Below are positions 28,375-35,959 of a stretch of 64,000 nucleotides of DNA, one piece after another; the first letter of the stretch is position 1; the number at the start of each line of letters is the position of its first letter. The notes under the pieces are model-generated. The model ran no database searches, was not told the origin of the DNA, and worked only from the letters and a program-made list of their open reading frames with translations. The stretch is from Streptomyces composti (lineage in GTDB: Bacteria > Actinomycetota > Actinomycetes > Streptomycetales > Streptomycetaceae): contig NZ_JAATEM010000037.1 of NCBI RefSeq assembly GCF_012034205.1, positions 1 through 64,000 of the forward strand, in the 5' to 3' direction. The translations under genes were made by a program, and so were the position numbers.

Positions 28375-28659
28375 TCAGGACTTCTCGGGCCTGACGACCA
28401 CGTCGCTGACGCAGGTGACCTGGCTGTTGCTGGTCGGGCAGCTCTGCACGGACTCGTTCTGCAGCAGGACGTTGCCGAGCGAGTCGGTCTTCATCCGGTA
28501 CTCGGCCACCTGCACGCAGCGGATGTTGCCCTTTCCGTCGTCGACGCACTTGTTGGTGCCGGGAGCGTCGGTGGCGGCGGCCTGGCCGGCGCCGAGGCCG
28601 AGGAACGCGAGGCCCGAGAGGACGCCCGCCGCCGCTGCGATCTTCTTCGTCGTGAACAT
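28375..28659 (-). CDS. Small secreted rodlin-like protein
   Basis: 94 residues. AAGGAATAGG precedes the ATG. A signal peptide (MFTTKKIAAAAGVLSGLAFLG...) ends near AAATDA. The mature part has four cysteines (KCVDD, IRCVQ, QSCPT, VTCVS) and the segment NESVQSCPTSNSQVTCVSDV, which loosely recalls the rodlin pattern of NTQTQNCEQND ... SVTCATSF. It lies just downstream of two rodlin genes in the same direction. Distant kinship to rodlins is inferred only; it could be an unrelated surface protein. Confidence 0.78.
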   Translation of the reverse strand: MFTTKKIAAAAGVLSGLAFLGLGAGQAAATDAPGTNKCVDDGKGNIRCVQVAEYRMKTDSLGNVLLQNESVQSCPTSNSQVTCVSDVVVRPEKS

Positions 28660-28745
28660 CTACCTATTCCTTGAGCGGTCGCCCCCGGTGCGAGAGGGCG
28701 ACGACGTGCTGCCGGGTGGCCCACCGGGCCACAAAGCCGGGCAGG

Positions 28746-28778
28746 CCCGGGGCCCGAACACGAGGTTCGGGCCCCGGG
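28746..28778 (-). terminator. Terminator after the distal rodlin gene
   Basis: 14-bp perfect arms CCCGGGGCCCGAAC / GTTCGGGCCCCGGG with a 5-base loop, 26 bases past the rodlin stop. Confidence 0.8.
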
Positions 28779-28803
28779 ACCCGTCTGGTTCGACCGAGAG
28801 GAC

Positions 28804-29079
28804 TCAGTCCTCCTCGCCGCCGATGGTGAAGCTGGTGGCGCAGGTGACCGACGACTTCTCGCTCGCGTCCTGCTGCGACCAACCGAGGATGCCGAGCGAC
28901 AGGTTGATGTCGTCGATGTTGATCAGACCGGTGGTCGAGTCGTTCTGCTCGCAGTTCTGGGTCTGCGTGTTCTTGAACTCGACCTGCGGGTCGTCACCAG
29001 CGTGGCCGACACCGGCGCCCAGGAAGCTGACACTGCCGAGCATGGCCATGACGACCGCGGCCTTCTGGTACTTGCGCAT
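28804..29079 (-). CDS. Rodlin, surface fibre protein (short form)
   Basis: 91 residues from MRKYQKAAVV, with GGAGAGGT before the ATG. Signal peptide to about residue 28, then the rodlin core: NTQTQNCEQNDSTTGLINID, LGILGWSQQDASE and SVTCATSF, including the two conserved cysteines. Rodlins organise chaplin fibrils into the rodlet layer on aerial hyphae and spores. The RdlA/RdlB I recall from S. coelicolor are about 130 residues, so this copy is shorter. It shares 30 nearly identical N-terminal residues with the neighbouring rodlin, showing recent duplication. Confidence 0.92.
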   Translation of the reverse strand: MRKYQKAAVVMAMLGSVSFLGAGVGHAGDDPQVEFKNTQTQNCEQNDSTTGLINIDDINLSLGILGWSQQDASEKSSVTCATSFTIGGEED

Positions 29080-29280
29080 TACCTCTCCATTCTCGAGTCG
29101 ACCCGATCCGGGACGAACCAGGCCGCTGTTTCCGCCGCCCAAATTAGGCGACCTGCCGGGATATTCAGTACGTGAAACGCCGAGTCGCGGAGCGCCGATC
29201 AAAAGGAACCCATTGGCGCCATTGCGCATTCATTTAATCTGCAAATCAAACGGTTTCCGTGAATTCACCGACCGCTCGGA

Positions 29281-29301
29281 CCGGCCCCGGAAACGGGCCG
29301 G
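29281..29301 (-). terminator. Possible terminator after the proximal rodlin gene
   Basis: CCGGCCC / GGGCCGG arms with a 7-base loop, 66 bases downstream of the proximal rodlin stop. Shorter than the other hairpins here and without a T tract. Confidence 0.5.
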
Positions 29302-29366
29302 GCGGGCCCGGAACCCGGGCGCGAGGCGCCGGATACCGAGACCCGCCCGGATCACTGAACCAGTGA

Positions 29367-29636
29367 TCACTTGCCGAGCTTGAAGCCCTGGACGCAGCTC
29401 AGAGCCTCGGACTCGCTGGCGTCCTGGGCCGACCAGCCCAGGAGCGCACCGGCGCTGACGTTGACGTCGTCAACGTTGATCAGACCCTTCACGCTGTCGT
29501 TCTGCACGCAGTTCTGCGCCTGCTTGTTGTTCAGCTTGAACGACGGGTCGTCACCGGCGTGACCGACGCCGGCACCCAGGAAGCTGACACTGCCGAGCAT
29601 GGCCACGACGACCGCGGCCTTCTGGTACTTGCGCAT
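29367..29636 (-). CDS. Rodlin, surface fibre protein (short form)
   Basis: 89 residues. Signal peptide shared with the neighbour, then NKQAQNCVQNDSVKGLINVDDVNVS, LLGWSAQDASES and ALSCVQGF. Two cysteines are placed as in rodlins. It lies 288 bp upstream of the second rodlin copy and diverges from a chaplin gene. Secreted and assembled on aerial surfaces with chaplins, as known for the family. The stop overlaps a small dyad, GATCACTG / CAGTGATC at 29350-29368. Confidence 0.92.
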   Translation of the reverse strand: MRKYQKAAVVVAMLGSVSFLGAGVGHAGDDPSFKLNNKQAQNCVQNDSVKGLINVDDVNVSAGALLGWSAQDASESEALSCVQGFKLGK

Positions 29637-29955
29637 TACCTCTCCGTTCTCGTGTGGACACAGTCCGTTACGGACCGGTCACGTGCAGTGAGTAACGTAA
29701 GGGAGTGGCGCGGATTTGCACAGGCGAAACGCCCAATAACGTAGCTTTCCTGTGAATGAGCACCTCATAGGACCGGCTCGCCGACGTCGAATGGCGGAGC
29801 GCACGGACCTCCCGGCCCCGCTCCCCCGAGGTCCGCCTATTTCAAAAGAGTGATCCGCGGCAGATCACCGTTACCGGTTCGGCATTGCCGCGTTGAGTCG
29901 GCTGTGCGGGTGCGCTTCGTGCAACCGCCCTTACCGAACCAGTTAGGAGAACGTG
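29637..29955. promoter_or_regulatory. Divergent rodlin/chaplin control region
   Basis: About 320 bp between rodlin and chaplin genes. Besides the promoter listed separately, it holds an inverted repeat GTGATC / GATCAC at 29850-29868 directly upstream of the chaplin -35, and CCGTAACGG near 29674 in the rodlin leader. These could bind developmental regulators; none is proven. Confidence 0.5.
29869..29896 (+). promoter_or_regulatory. Candidate sigma-BldN-type promoter of the short chaplin
   Basis: CGTTAC, 16 bp, CGTTGA. It ends about 50 bases before the chaplin ribosome binding site. It closely matches the CGTAAC-N16-CGTTGA pattern I recall for BldN promoters, and chaplins/rodlins are known BldN targets. 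The long chaplin gene has an equivalent element. Confidence 0.55.
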
Positions 29956-30198
29956 ATGTCTCGCATCGCGAAGGCTGCCACTGTCGCTCTCGGCACGGGT
30001 GCCGTGGTCCTCAGCGGGGCCGCCATGGCCCAGGCTGACTCCGGCGCCAAGGGCTCGGCGGTCCACTCGCCGGGTGTCGTCTCGGGCAACGTCATCCAGG
30101 CCCCGATCCACGTGCCGGTCAACGTGTGCGGCAACACCGTCGACGTCATCGGCGCCCTGAACCCGGCGTTCGGCAACTACTGCGTCAACGAGGACTGA
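29956..30198 (+). CDS. Short chaplin
   Basis: 80 residues; AGGAG seven bases before the ATG. A signal peptide ends at AMAQA. The single chaplin domain follows: SPGVVSGNVIQAPIHVPVNVCGN ending FGNYCVNED, with the two cysteines of the disulphide loop. Short chaplins (ChpD-H) self-assemble into amyloid fibrils that lower surface tension and coat aerial hyphae. Its neighbours on both sides are surface proteins. It could correspond to ChpD by position, but paralogue identity cannot be fixed from sequence alone. Confidence 0.95.
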   Translation: MSRIAKAATVALGTGAVVLSGAAMAQADSGAKGSAVHSPGVVSGNVIQAPIHVPVNVCGNTVDVIGALNPAFGNYCVNED

Positions 30199-30218
30199 GC
30201 CGGACGCACCTGACACAG

Positions 30219-30245
30219 AGCCCCGGCCCCTCGAGCGCCGGGGCT
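30219..30245 (+). terminator. Terminator after short chaplin
   Basis: AGCCCCGGC / GCCGGGGCT arms with a 9-base loop, then CTTCCC, 20 bases past the stop. Confidence 0.8.
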
Positions 30246-30340
30246 CTTCCCTTGCCCGGTGGTGTGCGACGTACAACTCCCGTGGCGCAAGGCCCGCATG
30301 CTCGCCCGGTCGACCGGACGTCAGCAAGCCTGGAAGCAAA

Positions 30341-30378
30341 GCGAGAAGGCCCCCGGTGCGTACCGGGGGCCTTCTCGC
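30341..30378 (-). terminator. Terminator after small secreted protein
   Basis: Perfect 17-bp arms GCGAGAAGGCCCCCGGT and complement with a 4-base loop, 20 bases past the stop of the minus-strand gene. Confidence 0.85.
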
Positions 30379-30398
30379 TGTCCGCGCGTCGTGGGATC

Positions 30399-30680
30399 TC
30401 AGGCGCGCAGCCCCACGTCGCCGTGCACCGGCTTCGCCTCGTTCACCATGGCCGCCGCTTCCTTCATCGTGCCGAGCACCGAGGTGTCCTGCTGCTCGCC
30501 GGTGAGAACGTTCGTCTCCTGCTGCAGCGGCATCATCTCGAAGGGAATGCCGGTGCGCAGACCGGTGTCCAGGCCGGTGGAGGCCAGGTCGCGGCCGTCC
30601 TGGGCGTACGCGGGCGCTGCCGCACCGGCGGCGATCAGGGATCCGGCAAGGACGACGGCAGCCTTCAGGGACTTCATCAT
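30399..30680 (-). CDS. Small secreted protein of unknown function
   Basis: 93 residues. AAAGGAAC precedes ATG-ATG. A clear signal peptide (MMKSLKAAVVLAGSLIAAGAA) ends at AYAQ. The mature part is about 67 residues, has no cysteine, and is rich in Gln, Thr and Met (EMMPLQQETNVLTGEQQD). Not recognised. Its place among chaplins and rodlins and its size suggest a cell-surface protein, but that is inference. Confidence 0.8.
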   Translation of the reverse strand: MMKSLKAAVVLAGSLIAAGAAAPAYAQDGRDLASTGLDTGLRTGIPFEMMPLQQETNVLTGEQQDTSVLGTMKEAAAMVNEAKPVHGDVGLRA

Positions 30681-30830
30681 GTTCCTTTCTTCGGCGACGC
30701 AGGTCGCCGGAGGGGAATGTGTCGTCCTGCCTAACGATCCCTGGCGGCACCGGAAACCGGGAGTCCCGAGATTGACGAGTCCTCATATGAGATCAGCGCA
30801 GACCGCCCGGTGAAGGCTCCCGGAAAGGGC

Positions 30831-30862
30831 GTGGCGGACCGTGACACGGCACGGTCCGCCAC
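30831..30862 (-). terminator. Terminator after secreted Thr-rich protein
   Basis: GTGGCGGACCGTG / CACGGTCCGCCAC arms, 13 bp perfect, 6-base loop, 8 bases past the stop. Confidence 0.82.
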
Positions 30863-30870
30863 CGGACGGG

Positions 30871-31734
30871 TCACGGCGCCGGCAGCAGCACCACCGTGTT
30901 GTCCGGGGTGAGGGCCGGCAGGGTGGTGGCGGTCGCCTCCGGGGTGGTGACCGCCGTGTCCGAGGCGGACGTGCCGGCGGCGGTCCCGGTTGCGGTCCCG
31001 GCGGTCGCGGACTCGGCGAGGCCGGGGTCGCTGACCTCCTCGATGAGCGCGTCCACCTCGGCGAGCAGTGCGTCGATGAACGCGTCCAGCGAGTCGAAGG
31101 ACCCGAAGTCGGCCAACGCCTCGTCGGCAGCGGTCTCGGCGGCCACGTCAGCGGCATCGGCGGCGTCCTGTGTGGCCGCGGCCTCGGCGGCGGAGTCCGC
31201 GGTGTCGGTGGTGGAGTCCGTCGTGCCGGTCGTGCCGGTCGTGCCGGTGGTCCCGGTGGCCGGGGTGCTCACCGGGAGGCCCGGCACCAGTTCGAAGACA
31301 CTGCCGAGCAGGTCGAGCAGTTCGCCCATCAGGTCCTGAGTGAGCGGGGTGTCGGCGGCGGGCAGCAGGACGCCGGTCGCCTCCTGTTCCGCAGGGACGA
31401 GGGTCACCACCGGCTGGTCGTCGGCGGCCTCGCGCAGCGCCGCCCTGGCGGCCGCGCCCAGTTTGCGCGCCTCGGCGCGCGGCAGGGTGCCGCGGTCCCG
31501 GCGCAGCACCGCCTCCGCCAGGTCGACGACCGGAGCGAGCGGCCCCGCCTGGGCCTTGAGCTTCTCGGCGCGCTGGAGCAGCGCGTCGGCGCCGGGGAGC
31601 GCCGCGCCCGGTGCCGCAGCCTCACCACGCTCACGGACCGGGTCCGCCGCCAGTGCGGCCGGGCCGGTGATCCCGACCAGGAGGGCGGCGCACAGGGCGC
31701 CGAGTGCGAGGCGCCGTGCAGGCAGAGCGCGCAT
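30871..31734 (-). CDS. Secreted Ala/Thr-rich protein of unknown function
   Basis: 287 residues from MRALPARRLALGAL with AAAGGAAC upstream. Signal peptide ends near ALAADP. The helical domain of about 130 residues is followed by a threonine/glycine repeat (TGTTGTTGTTGTTDST), an acidic alanine-rich helix (residues about 185-245), a second Thr/Ala stretch and PALTPDNTVVLLPAP at the end. No sorting motif or membrane anchor. Family not recognised; probably exported and possibly wall-associated. Confidence 0.8.
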   Translation of the reverse strand: MRALPARRLALGALCAALLVGITGPAALAADPVRERGEAAAPGAALPGADALLQRAEKLKAQAGPLAPVVDLAEAVLRRDRGTLPRAEARKLGAAARAALREAADDQPVVTLVPAEQEATGVLLPAADTPLTQDLMGELLDLLGSVFELVPGLPVSTPATGTTGTTGTTGTTDSTTDTADSAAEAAATQDAADAADVAAETAADEALADFGSFDSLDAFIDALLAEVDALIEEVSDPGLAESATAGTATGTAAGTSASDTAVTTPEATATTLPALTPDNTVVLLPAP

Positions 31735-32072
31735 GGGCAGTTCCTTTCGAGGGAGGTGCGAACCTGCACCCCACCGTGAGAGCGCCCTGTGGCTCCCGCA
31801 ACCGATCATCGGCCTTTCGGATCACTGCCCCGTCACCCCGGTGCCCGTACGGCCTGATGAGGGGACGTGGAGCAGAGCGTGCGCCCCGGGGCGCACGCAC
31901 GAGGGATTCACGATTCCAACACACTTGCTGTTGTTCATCGAGTTTCAGTGAATTTGTCCGGTTGGTGACTAGAGTTGCCAACCTCTCCACGCTTTCCCCA
32001 CGGGCGGACGCATCGCACTCGTCCCCACTGCTGCCTGCCGCCGCCACTGCTTGACGAAAGGCTCCGACGGTC

Positions 32073-33140
32073 ATGCGCCATTCCCTGGGTCAGCTGCTCC
32101 GCCATGCGACGGCGGGTGTGCTCTCCCTTGCCGCGGTGTGGGCTTCCTGCGGCTCCCCCGCTGCCGCCCCGGCTCCCGAGGCCGGCAGCATCCCGTTCGA
32201 TCTCCGGCACCGGGCGGTCCAGCACGGCGGCATCGTGCGCGCCGCCAACTCCTCCATCACCTGCCGCGCGCGCCAGAAGTCGTGCTCCGACGTGCGCGAG
32301 GGCAAGGCCGGGGTGAACGGCGACTTCGACATGCACTACATCGACGTCGACAGCGACCCCAACACCTACAACTCCTCCCGCGCGGCGGTCCGGCTGCCCA
32401 GCGGCTCCCGGGTGACGTACGCACGCCTGTACTGGGGCGGCAACCTGCGGGTCGGCGAGCAGAAGCCGTCCGGGGACAACGGGCGCGTGCTCATCGCCGA
32501 ACCGGGCGGCGAGTACAAGGAGGTGCTCGCCGACACGATCGTCGGGCACCGGGTGACGGACGACGCGGACGCCTTCCAGGCCTCGGCCGACGTCACGTCC
32601 CTGGTCCGCGACAGCGGGTCGGGCCTCTACACCGTGGCGCAGGTCAATGTGGCCGCCGGGCAGTCCGCCGCCGGCGCCTGGGGCGGCTGGACGCTGGTGG
32701 TGGTGTACGAGAACCAGTCGGAGCCGCTGCGTCAGATCGCCCTGTGGGACGGCTTCGCGGCGCTGCGCTCCCGCGGCGAGGACCTGCGGCTGGCCGGTCT
32801 GAACATCGCCGACGGGGCGTCGGGCCAGGTGGGCCTGGTCGCCTACAACGGGGACCGCGGCACCACCGGCGACTCGCTGGTGGTGACCGGACCGTCCGGC
32901 TCGACCTCGCTGGGCGACGGCGCCAACCCGCGCGACGACGTGCTCAACTCCACCATCAGCGGCCCCGGAACCGGCTCCCGGGTGCCCGACTACGGCAACA
33001 CCCTCGGCTACGACTCCGACGTGTTCGACGTCGGCCGGGGCGTGCTCGGCGCAGGCACCGACGCGGCCCTGCGGCTCACCTCCGGCGCGGACGCCGCATG
33101 GGCCGGAGTGCTGTTCCTCGCCGCCGACGCGCGGCGGTAG
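32073..33140 (+). CDS. Secreted beta-rich protein, adhesin-like
   Basis: 355 residues. Signal peptide (ATAGVLSLAAVWASCGSPAAA), with a cysteine that could make it a lipoprotein, although the lipobox is poor. The mature part reads FDMHYIDVDSDPNTYNSS, ARLYWGGNLR, AWGGWTLVVVYE, GLNIADG and YDSDVFDV. That series matches the N-terminal domain of large DUF11-type surface adhesins, here without the repeat domains or a cell-wall anchor. It is the first gene before the polysaccharide operon (71-bp gap) and may belong to its transcript. Confidence 0.75.
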   Translation: MRHSLGQLLRHATAGVLSLAAVWASCGSPAAAPAPEAGSIPFDLRHRAVQHGGIVRAANSSITCRARQKSCSDVREGKAGVNGDFDMHYIDVDSDPNTYNSSRAAVRLPSGSRVTYARLYWGGNLRVGEQKPSGDNGRVLIAEPGGEYKEVLADTIVGHRVTDDADAFQASADVTSLVRDSGSGLYTVAQVNVAAGQSAAGAWGGWTLVVVYENQSEPLRQIALWDGFAALRSRGEDLRLAGLNIADGASGQVGLVAYNGDRGTTGDSLVVTGPSGSTSLGDGANPRDDVLNSTISGPGTGSRVPDYGNTLGYDSDVFDVGRGVLGAGTDAALRLTSGADAAWAGVLFLAADARR

Positions 33141-33211
33141 CCCGGGGCTCCGCGGCCGCGCCTCCTTCCCGACTCTCTCGTCACCGCCTTCGTCAGCGAG
33201 GAACCCTCACC

Positions 33212-34504
33212 ATGGACCTGTCGTCCTCCGGCCGCCGTCCGCGTGTCCTGCACCTCACGCAGCCGGTGGACGGCGGAGTCGCCCGCGTCGTGGCGGACCT
33301 GGTGCGGGCTCAGCTCGCGGACGGGCTCCAGCCCGTCGTGGCCTGCCCGGAAAGCGAACTCTCCGTCCGGCTGCGGGCGCTCGGCGCGCCGGTGCACCCC
33401 TGGCAGGCGACCCGCTCGCCCGGCCCTTCGCTGGCGCGGGAGGTGCGGCAGCTCGCCCGTCTGATCGACGGGATCCGCCCGGACCTGGTGCACGCGCACA
33501 GCGCGAAGGCCGGACTCGCCGGGCGGCTCGCCGTGCGCGGCCGCATCCCGACCGTCTTCCAGCCGCACGCCTGGTCGTTCGAGGCGGTCGGCGGCACCAC
33601 CGCCGACCTCGCGCTCACGTGGGAGCGGTGGGGGGCGCGCTGGGCCGCGCGGACGGTGTGCGTGAGCGAGGCCGAGCGCCGCACCGGGGTGGCCGCGGGC
33701 ATCTCCGGCCGGTGGACCGTGGTGCCCAACGGCGTCGACCCCGAGCACTTCCGCCCGGCGCCCGCCGAGGACGTACGGGCCCTGCTCGCACCGCTGGCCG
33801 GGGTGCCGGCCGGCGCGCCCCTCGTCGTCTGTGTGGGGCGGCTGTGCCGGCAGAAGGGCCAGGACGTGCTGCTGCGGGCCTGGCAGTCGGTGGTGCGGCA
33901 GGTCCCCGAGGCGCGTCTGGTGCTGGTCGGCGACGGGCCGGACCGGGAGCGGCTGCGGGCGGCGGCGCCCCGGTCCGTGGTGTTCGCGGGCGCCGTCGGC
34001 GACACCGCCCCCTGGTACCAGGCGGCCGATCTCGTCGTCCTGCCGTCCCGCTGGGAGGGCATGGCGCTGGCGCCGCTGGAGGCGATGGCCTGCGGCCGGC
34101 CCGTGGTGCTCACCGAGGTCGACGGCGCCCGCGAGAGCCTGCCCCCGGCGTTCGCCCCGTTCCTGCTGGTCCCGCCGGAGAGCCCGGCCGAACTGGCCCG
34201 TGCCGTCGCGGATCTGCTGCGCGACCGGCCGCTGCGCGCGTCCCTCGGCGACGGGGGACGCCGGCATGTGCTGGCCCGGCACGACGTGCGGCGCACCACG
34301 CGGGCGGTCACCGACGTCTACCGCGACCTGCTCGGCACCTGGTCCGGCCGGAGATGGACGCGCCCGCCGCGGGAGGGCGGACCGCAGAGCGGCCGCGGCG
34401 CGGATGTCCGTGCGCCGCGGCGGAGCCGGGCGGAGAGCGCCGGGGCCCATCGGACCACACAGCGAGTCGAGCCATCCGAGCACAGGGAGTCCATCCACTC
34501 GTGA
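33212..34504 (+). CDS. Glycosyltransferase family 4
   Basis: 430 residues. GT-B fold: VDGGVARVVADLV near the N-terminus, HAHSAKAGLAGRLA, VPNGVDPEHF, VGRLCRQKGQDVLLRAW, and the E-x7-E type motif in RWEGMALAPLEAMACGRPVV. It transfers a nucleotide-activated sugar to a lipid-linked intermediate at the inner membrane face. The C-terminal 60 residues are charged and low complexity. The stop overlaps the next start (GTGA), beginning a chain of seven closely packed polysaccharide genes. Confidence 0.9.
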   Translation: MDLSSSGRRPRVLHLTQPVDGGVARVVADLVRAQLADGLQPVVACPESELSVRLRALGAPVHPWQATRSPGPSLAREVRQLARLIDGIRPDLVHAHSAKAGLAGRLAVRGRIPTVFQPHAWSFEAVGGTTADLALTWERWGARWAARTVCVSEAERRTGVAAGISGRWTVVPNGVDPEHFRPAPAEDVRALLAPLAGVPAGAPLVVCVGRLCRQKGQDVLLRAWQSVVRQVPEARLVLVGDGPDRERLRAAAPRSVVFAGAVGDTAPWYQAADLVVLPSRWEGMALAPLEAMACGRPVVLTEVDGARESLPPAFAPFLLVPPESPAELARAVADLLRDRPLRASLGDGGRRHVLARHDVRRTTRAVTDVYRDLLGTWSGRRWTRPPREGGPQSGRGADVRAPRRSRAESAGAHRTTQRVEPSEHRESIHS

Positions 34505-35952
34505 CCGCCGAACCTACCGTGCCCTCCCCCGGCACGCCGAGGGAGCACGGATTCTCCGCCGTCTCCGTCATGCCGAAGCCCGGCATCGACACCGCCGTCC
34601 TCACCGAGCCCGTCTCCACCGGCTTCCGGCCACCCGCGACCGGCCGCCCGGCGCGGCCGGCCTCGCCGCTCCCGCTGCTCGCCGCGGACGCGGCAGCCGC
34701 GCTGGTGGCCGGGCTCGCGCTCGCCGAGACCCGGCGCCACCCGCTCCTCGTCGCGCTGCTGTGTGCGGCGGCCCTGCTGCTGCGCCCGCGCGACCGCAGA
34801 CCTCCCGTACCGGCGCTGCTCGAGGAGCTGCCCGCCGTGTGCGGGCGGGTGGCGGTGGCCTGGCTGACGTCCGCCGCGCTGTGGGCGGTGCTGCGTCCGG
34901 AGCTCGCGCCGGCCACCGTCACCGTGCTGAGCGGGCTCGCGCTGCACGCGGTGCTGTGCTGTGCGCTGCGCGCGGCCGTGCACGGGCGGCGGCGGGCCGC
35001 GCTGCTGCGGCATCCGCGGGCCGCGCTGGTGATCGGGCCGGCGGCGACCGCGCAGCGCGTGGCCGCCGCCGTGCTGCGTCATCCGCGCTGCGGGCTGCGG
35101 CCGGTGGGGGTGGTGTGCGAGGAGCCGGACGGCGCCAAGGGGCTCCCGGTGCTGCGCACCGGCGAGGAGGTCGAGCGAGCCGTCGTGCAGAACGGGGTGC
35201 GGGCGGTGCTCGCCGTGCACCCCACGGTCCGCGCCGACCAGGGGCCGCTGCTGCGGGCGCTGGCCGGGTCCGGCTGCGAGATCTGGGAGCTGGACGCGGC
35301 CACACCGGCGTGTCCGACCGGTGAGCGTCTTGCCGGATTCGCCTGCCGGCGGCTGGAGTTCTTCCCGGCGCGGGCGGGCAGCGCGGGCAAGCGGGTCCTG
35401 GACGTGGCGGTGTCGGGGGTGCTGCTGCTTCTGGTCAGCCCGCTGCTGCTGGTGTGCGCGGTGACGCTGCGGATCTGCGACGGGCCCGGGGTGGTGTTCC
35501 GGCAGGAGCGCATCGGCCGCGACGGGCGGCCGTTCACCCTGCTGAAGTTCCGCACCCACCGGCCGGTCGACGAGCACGAGTCGGCGACCCGGTGGAGCGT
35601 GGCCAACGAGAACGAGATGCGCCGCTTCTGCCGGATGCTGCGGCGCACCTCGCTGGACGAGCTGCTGCAGCTGTGGAACGTGCTGCGGGGGGACATGAGC
35701 CTGGTCGGCCCGCGCCCCGAACGTCCCTACTTCGTGGCCCAGTTCAGCCAGACGTACCCCGGCTACGCGGCCCGGCACCGGATGCGGACCGGCATCACCG
35801 GCCTCGCCCAGATCCACGGGCTGCGCGGCGACACCTCCATCGAGGACCGCGCCCGCTTCGACAACGCCTACATCGACGACTGGTCGCTGTGGCAGGACGT
35901 CTGCATCCTGCTGCGCACCGCCGTCACGCTGATCCGGCCGACGGGGAGCTGA
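34501..35952 (+). CDS. Initiating polyprenyl glycosylphosphotransferase
   Basis: 483 residues from a GTG overlapping the upstream stop by four bases. About four membrane helices (residues 55-170), a soluble nucleotide-binding-like domain, then a fifth helix and the catalytic bacterial sugar transferase domain: KRVLDVAVSG, FRQERIGRDGRPFTLLKFRT, RRTSLDELLQLWNVLRGDMS, LVGPRPE and GITGLAQ. This WbaP/CpsE-like enzyme puts the first sugar phosphate on undecaprenyl phosphate, so it commits to polymer synthesis. There is one such gene in the locus. Confidence 0.93.
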   Translation: MTAEPTVPSPGTPREHGFSAVSVMPKPGIDTAVLTEPVSTGFRPPATGRPARPASPLPLLAADAAAALVAGLALAETRRHPLLVALLCAAALLLRPRDRRPPVPALLEELPAVCGRVAVAWLTSAALWAVLRPELAPATVTVLSGLALHAVLCCALRAAVHGRRRAALLRHPRAALVIGPAATAQRVAAAVLRHPRCGLRPVGVVCEEPDGAKGLPVLRTGEEVERAVVQNGVRAVLAVHPTVRADQGPLLRALAGSGCEIWELDAATPACPTGERLAGFACRRLEFFPARAGSAGKRVLDVAVSGVLLLLVSPLLLVCAVTLRICDGPGVVFRQERIGRDGRPFTLLKFRTHRPVDEHESATRWSVANENEMRRFCRMLRRTSLDELLQLWNVLRGDMSLVGPRPERPYFVAQFSQTYPGYAARHRMRTGITGLAQIHGLRGDTSIEDRARFDNAYIDDWSLWQDVCILLRTAVTLIRPTGS

Positions 35953-35959
35953 ACTCGAC

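Noticed and set aside
34501..35952. Frameshift in the sugar transferase because open frame extends far upstream
   Set aside because: The upstream part is out-of-frame glycosyltransferase; the GTGA overlap gives a normal start and full-length protein.
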